Assembly (NCBI GenBank): GCA_004835665.1
Contig: RBKR01000010.1
Span: 806,001 to 870,000, forward strand
Direction: 5' to 3'
Origin: Phoma sp. XZ068
Lineage: Eukaryota; Ascomycota; Dothideomycetes; Pleosporales; Didymellaceae
Length of the DNA: 64,000 bases
The translations under genes were made by a program, and so were the position numbers. Numbering within the stretch: the stretch's first letter is position 1; each line of letters begins with the position of its first letter. The notes under the pieces were generated by a model, which had not been told where the DNA came from, made no database searches, and saw only the letters and a list, made by a program, of their open reading frames with translations. Shown here piece after piece: positions 21,783 through 33,588 of this stretch.

Positions 21783-24502
21783 TAGGGGTGGACACGAATA
21801 ACCGATATAGTCGCATTCGTACGAATATTCGTAATTTTTCATTCGTATTCGCAGCGTTTTTTGGTTGCGAATGCGAATGCGAATATAATTGCCTTTATTT
21901 GTAATTATTCGTGTTATTCGTAACGTTCTGGAAAATACTAGTTACAGAGGAGCTCCGGATTTATATGTATCTCTCAACAACATTACTCGCCTCATAGTCT
22001 CTGAGTTTAAGGAATATCGCCGTACACCCAACAAATCTCGTCCGCAATTAAAGAGCCTTTCCACTGCCACCTCAGAGGCTGGTATTGCTAGGTAGTCTCT
22101 TGCGGCCGCTGCCATCCGGGGGTATTCGTCTCTATGCATCCTCCACCAAGAAAACAGCCAGTCCTTTTCCTTCGTCACTGCTTCATGAACCGTCACCATG
22201 TCTTCTTCAAAGTAACGGTCGATATCGGAACGTTGCTTCTTTTGAGGCTGCAACTTCTGCAGCACACGAGCCTCAATACTTTGTGGCTCGGCGTTCTGCT
22301 CTTTTTGGGCTGATGAATCCTGCTCCGGCTTCGATGGGTACTGTTCATGGAGCTGTTCCTTTATGCTGGTTGTAACTTCTATGGCAGCATCGTCTCCTAA
22401 TTCCTTCTCCAATAGTAGCGTCTTGAAGCGCGGATCCAGTATGAGCGCTATATAGTAGGCATCTTGTGCGTCCATGAGGTCATAATACTTCCTGTACTTC
22501 TTCATGCCTGCGGATACCGCCGAGCTGATCTCCGGGTTCAAGCCCGAAAATTCTCCTTGTGCAGAGGCAGCATCGTCCAACATGTCGTGCAGCTCATAGT
22601 ATATTGGTATTGCAAGACTGATCTGAGGCTGACGTCTTGACACCAGCTGGGTGAACTCGTCAAACTTGGAAAGGAGATTTTCGATTTGCTGGAGATGGGA
22701 CCAGTCCTCGGGAGTAAACGGCGGCAAGCAATTCTGATTCTCTATCCACTTCTTGATCTGTGTCTTTGCTTGTAACGCATCCTTAAGCATGCGATAGGTG
22801 GAGTTCCAGCGATTTTGAACATCATACTCGATAAATTTATCGTTTAGGCCGTGTGTCTGGCAGGTAACCTTCCACTGCTGCCTTCGTTGCGGCGTCCTGG
22901 CTATCCAGAGAACTAGGATCCGAAGTCGGGCTAATGCGGAGTGCCGTCCAATCTTCTTATTCTCTTGCAAGAGGTCACACATTTCGTTTGCTGTCTTATG
23001 GTCCCCTGCTTTTAACTCCGAAAGAATGTTGCTAGCAATGAGATGAAGCACGTGTGCTAAACAACGTATATAACTGTCGACGCCAAGGAAGCGCAGATGC
23101 CCTCTACCTGCTGGTGCATTTCCCGCTGCTGATAGCTTATCCATTAGGTTGAAGTACAACTCAGACACCAGCGTCTCGTTGTTGGAAGCATTGTCCGCAG
23201 TGATGGTAAGAAGTTTGTGCTCGATTTGAAGCTCGGTGAGCATCTTTTGCACCAATTGTGCCATGTTTTCTCCGCTATGAATCCCCCAAAGCTCTGCGAA
23301 CTCGAGGACTCGCTCCTTATACTCAAAGTCTGCTGTCAACCAGTGCCCGATCACGGCCAGTATAGCTTTGGAATTTTTGCTTGTCCAGACATCCAAGGAG
23401 AGGGCGATTGTGCTGCTGGTCTGGGCTAGTTCCTCAATCAACTGGGCTCGAGATAAGTCAAATTCGGCGTCGATCCGTCGAACTACGGTTTTGCGACAGC
23501 TGAATGGAAGCGTGACACCCGGTAGGTCCTTAAATATCTGCTGAAATACCGGGGACTCGATTGCTGTAAAGGCCATATCATCCATAACAATCCAACGGAT
23601 TAAATTTCGTTCCATTAAGCTTGCTACGGCCAGTTCCGTCTTCTTGTTAAGCATGGAAACGATAGATTGCTGCTTAATCCTTCCGGGAATTTCCTCATCA
23701 TGCTCGTCACATCGTTCGCGGGAGATACCGTGTTTAACCAGGTGGGCTTTCATGTTCGTCGTAGAAGTTGCTCTTGCTGAGTCAGTCGTCTTCCAATCGC
23801 ACCGAATACACCGTATCTCTCGGTCCTCTAGGATCTTTCTACTTCTCTTTGGCTGCCATTGCTTTCCATGGAGTGGAGAGATATGGAACTGCTTCCATAA
23901 CCACTGATTATGCTGCTTGATGCGAGATTGGGGTGGGGGGTTTGAAAACTGATTTGTCTCTGACGAGCCTGTGGTGGATGGTTCTGAATATGAGCCCGGA
24001 GTTGGTAGATTTGGCATCAATTGGCTCGCAGAGTCTTCGGGTCCGATTAGCTCGGAACTGGCGGGCGGTGGGATCAAACGAGGTTTCTTAATAACGCGAT
24101 GCTCTGAAGGTGCCTCTTCGTCGCTGCCATCATTAAGGAAGTGATAATCAATTCTTTGGGAACGCTGAGGTCGTGCAGACAGATCAGCTGATGGATTGCC
24201 GTCACTGCCGACATTCGGGGGGCTGGATTCAATGTCTGACATTTTAACACTCGCGAGTATGTCGTTGTAGGACAAAGAAAGAGAACGCAGCTATCGCGCG
24301 TCGCGGTTGGGTAAACAAATACAGGTGATATCTCGCGTCTAATTGGCCGAGGTAGCGTCTTGGCAGAAAATTTACGAATGTTCGCATTCGCATTCGACAA
24401 AGCGTTACGTTTCGAATACAAACGTTCGTAACTTTCTGAATTCTACGAATGCGATTACGAATAACGCAAAATCTTACGGATTTGTATTCGTGTCCACCCC
24501 TA
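21783..24502 (-). mobile_element. full-length hAT DNA transposon
   Basis: Bounded by 18-bp perfect terminal inverted repeats, TAGGGGTGGACACGAATA at 21783-21800 and its complement at 24485-24502. Both subterminal regions are packed with ATTCG/CGAAT hexamer-like motifs, likely transposase-binding sites. An uninterrupted transposase gene fills the interior. The flanks do not show a matching 8-bp duplication, so the copy has either lost it or was joined to new DNA after insertion. Confidence 0.88.
21942..24242 (-). CDS. hAT transposase (BED finger, RNase H-like, dimerisation domain)
   Basis: 766 residues from ATG at 24242 with no stop or frameshift. A Ser/Pro-rich N-terminus leads to a BED-type zinc finger (IRCIRCDWKTT ... 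MKAHLVKHG). The RNase H-like core includes IALSLDVWTSKN (first catalytic Asp), LLTITADNASNNETL (second Asp region) and IRCLAHVLHLIA, and is interrupted by the usual helical insertion. The C-terminus has the hAT dimerisation signature DYLAIPASEVAVERLFNCGR. It should cut and paste elements with matching ends, so the element may still be autonomous. Confidence 0.9.
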   Translation of the reverse strand: MSDIESSPPNVGSDGNPSADLSARPQRSQRIDYHFLNDGSDEEAPSEHRVIKKPRLIPPPASSELIGPEDSASQLMPNLPTPGSYSEPSTTGSSETNQFSNPPPQSRIKQHNQWLWKQFHISPLHGKQWQPKRSRKILEDREIRCIRCDWKTTDSARATSTTNMKAHLVKHGISRERCDEHDEEIPGRIKQQSIVSMLNKKTELAVASLMERNLIRWIVMDDMAFTAIESPVFQQIFKDLPGVTLPFSCRKTVVRRIDAEFDLSRAQLIEELAQTSSTIALSLDVWTSKNSKAILAVIGHWLTADFEYKERVLEFAELWGIHSGENMAQLVQKMLTELQIEHKLLTITADNASNNETLVSELYFNLMDKLSAAGNAPAGRGHLRFLGVDSYIRCLAHVLHLIASNILSELKAGDHKTANEMCDLLQENKKIGRHSALARLRILVLWIARTPQRRQQWKVTCQTHGLNDKFIEYDVQNRWNSTYRMLKDALQAKTQIKKWIENQNCLPPFTPEDWSHLQQIENLLSKFDEFTQLVSRRQPQISLAIPIYYELHDMLDDAASAQGEFSGLNPEISSAVSAGMKKYRKYYDLMDAQDAYYIALILDPRFKTLLLEKELGDDAAIEVTTSIKEQLHEQYPSKPEQDSSAQKEQNAEPQSIEARVLQKLQPQKKQRSDIDRYFEEDMVTVHEAVTKEKDWLFSWWRMHRDEYPRMAAAARDYLAIPASEVAVERLFNCGRDLLGVRRYSLNSETMRRVMLLRDTYKSGAPL

Positions 24503-24616
24503 TGTACGCCACGTTCCCCCTTATAGGTTCTAGCGTCTGCGTTCCTTCTGGTTTATTCGTAACACAGCACCTATCACGGGCAGGTGCACACTTTACGTCT
24601 AGCTAGCATAAATATA

Positions 24617-25551
24617 AGTATATTGCTAACCTTCTTAAGATTACAGAGAGACAGGTTAAATAGGCAGCTACTAGCGATCAAGTCACGCCAAAGAAACGCA
24701 GCGGTCGCCCATAAACTCTCACAGATGCCTAAGTAGATCAGCTTAAGGCATACGTCCAATCCTCACGCCGTACACGTCAAATAAGCTACCGACAGCTAGT
24801 CTATAGGCCCTTTAAGGCCTGGGGATTACAGAGCATGTAATACGCCGTGCCTTGCAAAAAAGAGGGTACGCACGCCAAGTTACCCAGGCAAAGCCACCTC
24901 TCACTAGAGATATTAAGGACCTCCGCCCCGAGTGGGCAGGGCAGCATGTCAACTAGGAGCCTTAGCAATAGTGGAGGATCTTGTGGAGTGACGAGACCTG
25001 GATAACTAGGGGGAGACACCAAAGGAGATAGGTGACAAGAAGGGCTGGGGAGGAGCTTAATCCTACTTGTGTAGTTGTTAAGCGTGGGTGGATGTTCTGG
25101 GCTTGCTTTTCTGGCCAGTCAAAAGGCCCTTCCCTCGTCTGGGAGAAGGAGTGGAAGAGTATTAACAAAGAAAGGTACTGTAAGAGGATAGTACCACTTA
25201 TTCACTAGCCCTTAATCCTAACCTCCAATTTATGCAGGATTCTGCCCCAGGTCACGCAGCAGGATACACCCTTAGTGAGCTCTAAGAAAGAGGCATACAA
25301 CCTATCTATTGGCCACCATACTCACCGGACCTCACCCAATTGAGGAGATCCGGAACAGGATGAAGCACTATATAGAGGCTCACTATCCTGACCTACCTGG
25401 GGGAAGGCAACGTTCTTATAATGAACTCAGGGGTATTGTACAGGAGGCCTGGGACTCAATTACCTCTGAGGACCTTCATGATGTAATAGGAACAATGCGT
25501 AAGCGCTGTCAGGCAGTACTTGATGCTCAGGGTGGTCACACAAAGTACTGA
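24617..25551 (+). pseudogene. Tc1/mariner transposase relic
   Basis: Across three frames the stretch reads an HTH remnant, then RRTRQISYRQLVYRPF, LWSDETWITRG (first catalytic Asp), GWMFWACFSGQSKGPSLVWE, QDSAPGHAAGYTL (second Asp) and IYWPPYSPDLT with PIEEIRNRMKHYIEAHYP (third acidic residue). Several in-frame TAG/TAA codons replace likely CAG/CAA codons. One missing base at SPDLT/PIEE breaks the frame. C-to-T changes of this type fit repeat-induced point mutation (RIP), but the sample is small. A MULE is inserted just behind the last codon. Confidence 0.85.
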
Positions 25552-25563
25552 GATTTGTATGTA

Positions 25564-28398
25564 GGCTGGCGTGACCCCCTTTGAGATTTGTCCCCCGCGC
25601 TAGGGCTATTGGATACCAACAGCCTAATCAGGCTTAGAGTGTAATCTATGAATACGACAACAGCGCGACATCTATGCGTCTCCGCGCCACGAAGCGTCCT
25701 TTATATTCCTCTCTACATTGTAGTCAGTTATCTCTAGTTCTGCATATATAATCATGGAAGCTATTCCAGCACCCTTAGACCTTCTCTATAACTCCTACGA
25801 GGAAGCATACGATGCTCTCAAGACGCATGGCAGACAACACGGCTACGGCTTTGTTCTCAAGCGAAGCAAGCCTCACAACTCAGATGTCAAGACACGATAC
25901 TACTATCATTGTGACCGATTTCGGACCTACCAGTCAAGTGCAAAAAAGTCAAGTACAAGCACGCGTGCGACCGGATGCCCCTTCAAGCTAGTCATCTTTA
26001 GGGTGAGGCATGTCGAGCAATGGAAGCTAGAGGTTCTGGACAAGCATCACAACCACGCCCGGTCGATCAACCCCAGCGCGCACAATGTGTATCGCAAGCG
26101 TACAACGGCACAAAAGGAAGTGATCGAATTGATGACCCATGCGGGGGCGCGGCCGATGCAGATCCTCGCTGCAATCCAAAGTGAAGATCATGACACCCTG
26201 GTCACGGCCACCGACATTCGGGGCGAGAGAAAGAAGATCAGAGAGAGACATTTGGATGGAAGGAGTCCGATGGAGGCATTGCTAGACGATCTATCCACGG
26301 CAGACTGGATCTTCGCCGTTAAGAAGGACGACAACAATCGCATCCAGAACCTCTTCTTCGCCCATCAGAAGCAGGTCGAGCTTCTGCTGGCGAATCCTGA
26401 TGTACTATTGATGGACTGCACATATCGAACCAACAAGTACAAACTTCCTCTGCTGCACATACTCGGCTGCACTAATCTGCAGACGTTCTTCTCTGCAGGC
26501 TTCTGCTTCCTCAGCAACGAAACACATGCAGACTACCACTGGGCGATCGCAAACTTCCTCCTCAAGACAGGCGTGCAACAACCGCGTGTGTTTATCAGCG
26601 ACCAGGAAGAAGCATTGAAGATGTCAGCGCGCGCGCTGCTCCCAGGAGTTCCTCAACTCTTGTGTGTGTGGCACATCAACAAGAACGTTCAAACGAAAGC
26701 GCAACAGATCTGGAGAGATGCTGATGGCACGACAAAAGAAGAGAAGCAGAGGATTGTTGAGCAAAGGGCTTCATTCATGAAACGTTGGACTCAGGTACGC
26801 TGACTATAAGCGTTGAGAGCGCTCTGTAGCAGCTCTGCTAGCAACCTTAGACTGATCGAGGCAGCTTGTCTACGCGAAGAGACCGATGGACTTCCAATTC
26901 AAGTGGAACGATCTGCTCAAAGACTACAGTCACCAGCCGGAGCTTTGCCGGTACCTGCAAGAAAACCAATACCTAACACGCACAGAGTGGGCAGCGGCCT
27001 GGACCTCCCATCACCGACACTACAACACAATCACAAGCTCACCTGTTGAGGGCATGCACAAGGTCTTGAAGGACTATCTTATGACTTCAACAGGCGACTT
27101 GCTCCGTGTCGTCGCGAGGATCGAACAGATGGTCAAGAGTCAACACAGCAAATACGCAAAGGAGATTGCGTCTTCTAAGCACAGAACCAAGTTTCAGCAC
27201 AAGCTCGAGTCCATGCCCTTCCTGCCTCCTGGGATCCATGATGTCCTTACTCCACCAGCTATCGAACGTATCAGGCAACAAGATTTGCTGCGACAGAAAG
27301 AGCAACGACAGCGTCGTGGTGGGCATCCTTGTTCGGGCCTCTTTGAGAAAACGAATGGCCTTCCATGCCGGCATACGCTGCAAGAGGTGATGGCTGCTAG
27401 ATCCACACTGCGGTTGAATCACCTCTACGACGATCATTGGCGCTATCAACGTGAGCATGGCCCGTCAATGCGCTCATCCTCGAGACCGTTCCAGTCCGTT
27501 CTCGAGCCACTTACCGTTCAGACAAGAGGTGCGCCAAGAAGAAACGAAGCATCCACTCGCCGAGACCCCTCAGGTTTCGAACGGCGTGTGCCACCTTCTA
27601 TACCTCGCTTTCAACCCTCCCATCAATACCAGGGTCAAACGCTGGCTGAAGCTCTGCAGCAAGTCAACACCTCTGTCACTGTTTCGATTCCCAGCTCTAC
27701 TTCAGTTGCAGATCCTGTAACCACCTGCATATCTGTGTCTATCCCAGCACCTGCTCCTCTATCTCCTGCTTCACCTTGGTCATCTCCGCCTGTAGCTGTC
27801 GCTGTGTCAGTGACCATGGCTTCGCCCCCTGTCTGGCAACCTCCGACATTAGAGGAGTTCTTAGCCGACGTTGAAGGTCGGCGATGTCAACCTGTGTTAT
27901 ATAATTGCAATGATATGATGTCGGCTACTAATTTCCTGACAGAAACAGGGCAGGAGGGGGATCCTGCAGAGCTGGTGGAGGCACGGAACATGGCTCTTGC
28001 TAAGCAGGGACTCTTCGCTTCCTGCACGCCGACTATGGCTTGGAACTATCATTTTGGAGACATGGAAGCTTTCTATGCTGAAAGGTTTGCACAGGTTGAT
28101 GCTCGAGATGCAATTGTTGAGCCTGAGGTCACATCTACACGGCGGCCCAAACGCGCTGCAGCAGTGGCGGCTCCAGAAGCCTGGAAAGACCTTGGTCCGC
28201 GAAAGAGACGACGGTATGAGTAGACGAGAAGTTCGGCAATATAGACAATTTACGTACAGCCCCCCTTCACACCTACCTGCTTCCAACACAAATACAAAAC
28301 CGTAATCTATCTGACGCTAGTGGTGATCTGGCTAGCGCGGGGGACAAATCTCAAAGGGGGGACAAATCTCAAAAACGGGGGGACAAATCACGCCAGCC
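25564..28398 (+). mobile_element. MULE transposon, apparently intact, 9-bp target duplication
   Basis: Ends GGCTGGCGTG... and ...CACGCCAGCC, flanked by TTGTATGTA at 25555-25563 and again at 28399-28407, a perfect 9-bp duplication. The right end carries two subterminal units of the type ACAAATCTCAAA. A two-exon transposase gene is open throughout. It is inserted immediately 3' of a Tc1/mariner relic. Decayed relatives are at 5344-5660 and 49230-52145. Confidence 0.93.
25754..28223 (+). CDS. MULE transposase with FAR1-like DNA-binding domain
   Basis: Exons 25754-26794 and 26865-28223 (70-bp intron) join in phase to 799 residues. The N-terminus is a FAR1/WRKY-GCM1-type zinc domain (YYYHCDRFRTYQ ... 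ATGCPFKLVIFRV ... KHHNH). The MULE catalytic core follows: DVLLMDCTYRTNKYKLPLLH (first Asp), PRVFISDQEEALK (second Asp), LLCVWHINKNVQ and a later SPVEGMHKVLK (Glu). A SWIM-like GHPCSGLF...LPCRHTL motif lies in exon 2. The Pro/Ser-rich tail ends in a basic RPKRAAAV motif, probably nuclear targeting. No defect was found, so it is the likely source of activity for this family here. Confidence 0.9.
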
Positions 28399-28407
28399 TT
28401 GTATGTA

Positions 28408-29582
28408 TAAAATGACAAAGCTGAGATTGATTTACCCGAATATTACAGCCGAACACCCCTGTTCCGGTTCTCCACTAACAAAACTTATGCCTGCTACCAT
28501 AGTAGTTCTATTAAAATGATGATCCCCCTGTTGTAAGCAGAGCCACAAGGCGTCTTTCAATAACCTGTCGAATCAGGTGGCACGCGCTGTTTGCATGACA
28601 CGGCGTGGAGACAGAGATGTCGCTGCAGCAGCCACCACATTTGCTGTTATTACGAGATCTCTTGGTAAAGGTATCGCATAATCATGAACCATCAATCCTA
28701 TCTATCTAAATCTCATTGGTGGGTTGATGGCGCGGCCTGATTTGGAGGTAGGCGTATTGAAGCTACGGAACGAGACTAGATACAACGCAGGCTAGCTAGC
28801 CGAGGTCACGTGAGAAGACCAGCCTCCCATCACAAAAGCATCCAAAGCACATCTGCTAGTGGCCGCAATGGTCTCTACAGGCCATCACGCGTCCCTCCGC
28901 GTCGATTTGGTACCTGTACAGCAGCTGTTGCGGCCCTGGCCGACACGGATAAACAAAACCTGCGGGCAAGCTACTTGACATGACACGTCCAATCGAACGC
29001 AGCAGCAGCCATCTAGCCGACAACGCAAGACGCGACGACGGAGCTCAGACACCTCTTGAGCACAACAGTCACAACACACATACACAACAGTCACCGATGG
29101 GCTTTCTGGTCAACCCATCACCAACTGACAATGTTTGCAACGTCCCGCATCGACGAGCCCTCGGGCTGAACAGCATCATCTCTCATGCGAAACCCTTCAC
29201 AGACACCCCGGCATGCTACCATCGATGCCACAACATACTTACGGATCATCAGACAGCATCGCCCACTGTCGCCCCACCCTGTGTCGAAGGAGTGGTGCCC
29301 CTTTGACACAACTCGACAAGGTCTGAGGAGATTTGCGCGAGAGCTTTCATGCTCAGTAGGCTCGGTGGCACGCACGAGCGGAGCATCGCTCTCGTGGAGC
29401 TGCGTCAAGACAAGATGCTGCTGCGGCTGCGTCCGGCGGCAGGTCACACCACACACCATGGCCACATAGGAACCTAGTGGAAGGCAACAAAACACGAAGG
29501 AACAAGAACAACGGAACCTGAACCAAGCCCTGAGGGCACAAGGGCAGGTACACACAGACGAAGCCAAACACTAGGGGGAGAC
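28408..29582. other. stretch with no recognised gene, ending in polypurine tract
   Basis: No domain recognised on either strand. It ends with CTAGGGGGAGAC directly before the LTR-like repeat at 29583; if that is a Copia 3' LTR, part of this DNA should be element interior, but no pol motif survives. Confidence 0.35.
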
Positions 29583-29925
29583 TGTAGGTATAGCGGACAC
29601 GACACACGAGGCAACGTGCCTCTACGAGCCTTGAAACATCGTTACACATACAAGACTTCGAGTACGGCATACACACGGGAACATCAATTCAAGGAACACA
29701 AACACAGGCAAACACGTCACTTCTAGAGACGAAATGTACATGATCGTAGATAGAAGCCAGACCATGCAGAGGCAAGGGGACAGCTGGCCATACCACTGGT
29801 ATGGTGAAGTGGGGCGATGTCGATATCTTTTCGGCAAAGCGTCGGCTGTCTGCCAACCCTTTGCATCCGGGCATAGCTGCGCAGAACGCGGCTGAAACCG
29901 AGTAGGACTAAATCAAATCAAATCA
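29583..29925 (+). mobile_element. Copia-like LTR copy 2
   Basis: About 343 bp, TGTAGGTATAGC... to an AATCAAATCA-type end, homologous in direct orientation to 5756-6089, with the same preceding polypurine tract. The two copies are 24 kb apart with unrelated DNA between, so they are separate insertions rather than a pair flanking one element. Confidence 0.6.
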
Positions 29926-30729
29926 ACCAACCACCAGGAAAATATCGCGAGACGCCAAAATGAGCTATTGAAGCTTCCTCGGAGCATTTTTGTGGATGCA
30001 GAATGTGGTGAGATACTGGTTGTACCACGATTTGCTAACAAATTAGAAGGGTACTCCCGCCACTAGTTGCATGTAAGCTACGTAATTGGCTGAAAACAAT
30101 CACTAAGCTAATTAAAGTATAGGCTAGTTAGTAAGCGAGCCATCGAGTGCACGCTAACAAACTCAACACCATCGCGAGTGTTGACTAGGGACGTATACAG
30201 CCTCATAAACTATAGCAATACAGCTACAGCCAATCGCTGATTTGTTAGATAAGCCTCGCTTGTAGCCTATAGCCTTGGCAACTAATACGGCGACGCCGAC
30301 GTTACCGGCTTGATCCCACCTACACCACAACACGATTACGGCCACAGCCACGGTCGAAGCCTTATTGACGCCCTCTACGCCTCTGCATACATGCCTGCTA
30401 CAGTAGTGTTGACACCTACGAAGGAGAGTAAGTCTAGAGCTTTTAAAAGCGATCTACACCCCAGTATGACGCATGCTCTGCTGCGCGGTATATAGCTATT
30501 ATCCTTACCTCTGTGTAAGTGTGAAGGTTATCTGTGTAGCTCTCCTGTATATGTAAGCATCTCTGGTGAGAAGGTCCTTAGTGCTCCTCGCGTGGCTCTA
30601 CACTGTAGCATCTTGGCAACGTGCGAGGTGGCTGGGTATGCATGTGGCTGGGAGGAAATTTGTATGGGAACTAAGGTATATTATCCTCTCCACGTTATCT
30701 GCTTTAACCCTTGCTTGCATACTTCTACG
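29926..30729. other. gene-free stretch before hAT element
   Basis: No gene recognised. The 5' end of the second hAT element should lie within it, but I could not find a convincing terminal inverted repeat. Confidence 0.35.
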
Positions 30730-33505
30730 ATGCGCCGGTTCCTGGCTAACAACAACAGCCCACAGGGTACCCCACCAGTTACCCCTTCACCCATACACCA
30801 TGGCCCCAGCTCCCGTAGGCTTGGCAAAGCCAGAGCCCCCGACAACTCTCAAGCCTCGTCGTCACACAGTTCTCAGTCCTGCCTATCCCAAACAGGCTCT
30901 GAAGCCTCATCAGCTATCTATCTCAACTCTCCGCCACAGCTATCGTTATCGTCATCCGAGTCGCCACTACAATACAGTACGCCAAGCCACACGTACTCCG
31001 TTAATAGCAAGGATTGGGTACGTGGTGTGAAGTTTGACGTTGATTTCTACCACGTGTACCGTAAGGGTCAACGGCTTGTGCCTTCCCGATTAGGCTACGC
31101 CGTCAGGTACAAGGGTAATCTATCGGGTGGTCGTGAGGCGTCTGAAATATGGCGATACGGGGTTCAACTACAGTACACAGAGGAAAATGGCAACAACCAG
31201 CCAATTAAGATATGGCTCTGTAAGATTTGTCACCAGAGGCGTGACAGGAACGACGCCATGACCGTATCTGGTACAGCCCACATTGTCAACCATCTCAAAA
31301 AGGCACACTCTATCGATCCATCTACCGGCTGCCTGATGCCTAAGGTGCCTGTACTCCGACCCCGATTCAATATAAAACTACTAGTAATTATAAAACTACT
31401 ATTCATTGTAAAACTGCAAATATAAAAAAATATAACACAGCTATATTTATCATTATCGCTCTACCTCTATAAAACCTTATTCAACTAATTTTTTTTTTTT
31501 CAATACGTTTTACAGACTCTCCATTTACCACAGCTGCCCACGTACCCGGGTCGTCGGCTATTACGTCTCATATACCTTGGGAAGAGGACAGCTTCCAAGC
31601 AGCAGTTGTGGATTGGACGATCTCCCGTGACCTCAGCTTCGTCGACGTCACAAACGCGTCGACGCGAGGGCTGTTAACATGGAATCGAATTGATCTACGC
31701 CACGCCTTACCTGATTCGCCAACGACGCTGTCGTCGTATATTAATAAGCAAGCACAGGTACGGAAGACTGAGGTATCACGACTACTACAAGCAGCAGCTG
31801 GAAAGATCAGTGTCAGCGTCGACGTGTGGACGTCAAGCAACCATATCAGCTTCCTGGCCATAGTTGCCCACTTTGTCGGTAAGTCTTACCCGGGCTAACA
31901 ACGTCACCTGTACTAATCTACCGTCAGATGCCAACTACAACCAACGAGACCTCCTTATTGCCTTCCGTAATCTTCTTGGCGACCACACAGGCAGTACACA
32001 GGCTTCTGTTATACTCCAAGTTATTCGAGAGTACGATTTTGAGCTCAATTTTAACTGTTTTGTTGGTGACAATGCCACAAGTAACGACAGCAAGCTCATT
32101 GCTGGCCTTAACCAGTCTCCGGTACTTAACCTTGGTACCGAACACCGTATACGCTGTGCAGGCCACATCATCAACCTCGTTGTCAAGGCAACGTTATATG
32201 GCGAGGGCGTCAGCCGGTTTGAAGAAGAGATCGGCCAGGCAGCCCCGATAGATCAATTTAGACTGTACAGGAGCCACGGAGTCGTCGGCAAGCTCCACAA
32301 CTTTGTGAGAGCAGTCTGTGCGTCACACAAACGACGTGGGGCTGTTTCTATCGGTGTTCAACGACCTCGGCGACGACGACCCCACGTGGCGGTTTGTCAA
32401 ACTGCAACTACTACAAGACGGTGGCGTACGCTGGCACTCGGTATACCTCATGCTTCTACGTTGCCGTGAGGTACGTGAGCCAATCGCAGCTTTCCAACGC
32501 AAGTATCGACAGGTCATGAGAGCCGACAAGGATTTTGACCTTAACGACGACAGCCCAGGCACGTACTACAACCCAGTACTAGACGGTCTCACAGAGGACG
32601 AATGGATTGAAGTTGATGACCTAATCGACTTTCTGAAGGTCCCCTACGACCTCACCAAGGCACTAGAAGGCAGCAACAGCGTGTCAGGCTTTGGCTCATT
32701 GTGGCAAACAATAATCAATCTACAGACTCTGTGGCAGCACTACAATATAGCCAACGAGAGGCTTGACAACTATGACGACACCTCATACGTCAAGTTAGGG
32801 GTCAGCTATGGACTACAGAAGCTTAACACGTACTGGGAGAAGCTTATAATTGACCCAAGTCCAAGTTTCTACTGCATTGCCACGGCTCTTCATCCAAGAC
32901 TACGCCTTAGTTGGTTCAAATCTCACTGGAGAAGCTTCCCAGCTTGGCAGTTAAAAGCTGACAGGTCTATACGTACTACCTTCGCACAGTATCTGAACAA
33001 CGAGGCTATACCAGATGAGCCCTACCCTACAGATCGACGTCGAAAACTACCAGCTAGTTACTCCACTAACCCTCTTGCAGCCACCATGGAGGTAGATAGC
33101 GAGTACCTTACTGGTAGTCGTAACCACAAGCGTCAAAAACGAACTACACAGCTACAGGAGTACTTTGACGACCTTGACGAAGATCTATCAAGAGATGAGG
33201 ACTACCAGGAGTTAATGACTGATCCATGGCAATGGTGGCTACAGATCGGGCGCAGCAAGTACCCTGTTGTCTTCAAGATGGCTGTCGACTTTCTATCCAT
33301 CCCATCTACCAGCTGCGAGTGTGAGCGCTGTTTTAGTACAGCTAACCGCACAATTACTACAGACCGAAACAGTCTATCTCCAAAAACAATTGAGGCACTT
33401 CAACTACAGAAGAACTGGCTTAAGAACAACGTTGTCAAGAGCCCCCTAACTGCACTTACTGGTTTTCTATCCCAGAAACAGAAAGGGGTGGCTATAGTAG
33501 AATAA
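30730..33505 (+). pseudogene. second hAT transposase, broken by frameshift
   Basis: Exon 1 (from ATG 30730 to about 31350) carries a BED-type finger (IWLCKICHQRRDRN ... HIVNHLKKAH). An AT-rich intron follows (acceptor TTTTACAG near 31514), then an exon to 31878 with ISVSVDVWTSSNHISFLAIV (first Asp). A 49-bp intron (31879-31927) leads to NCFVGDNATSNDSKL and IRCAGHIINLVVKA. At 32338-32341 a GGGG run appears to hold one extra G: KLHNFVRAVCASHKRR continues as LFLSVFNDLG only in the next frame. The rest (to 33505) is open, ending in the dimerisation domain (MAVDFLSIPSTSCECERCFS). The first donor site was not fixed, and ends and target duplication were not identified. Confidence 0.8.
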
Positions 33506-33588
33506 TATAGACATTAACTCTGACTTATACGCTAGTCTAAAATGGGAAATTATACTACAGTACTACGGCTTACGGTCAGTACAGTTGC

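Noticed and set aside
29118..29567. Reverse 149-residue Cys-rich frame before the LTR at 29583
   Set aside because: Cys spacing does not fit a zinc-binding or secreted Cys-rich family and there is no signal peptide; likely chance frame.
5756..29925. The two Copia-like LTRs as ends of one 24-kb element (a giant mobile element)
   Set aside because: The DNA between them holds ordinary genes and other transposons, and no capsid or polymerase genes or matching flanks were seen; two separate insertions are simpler.
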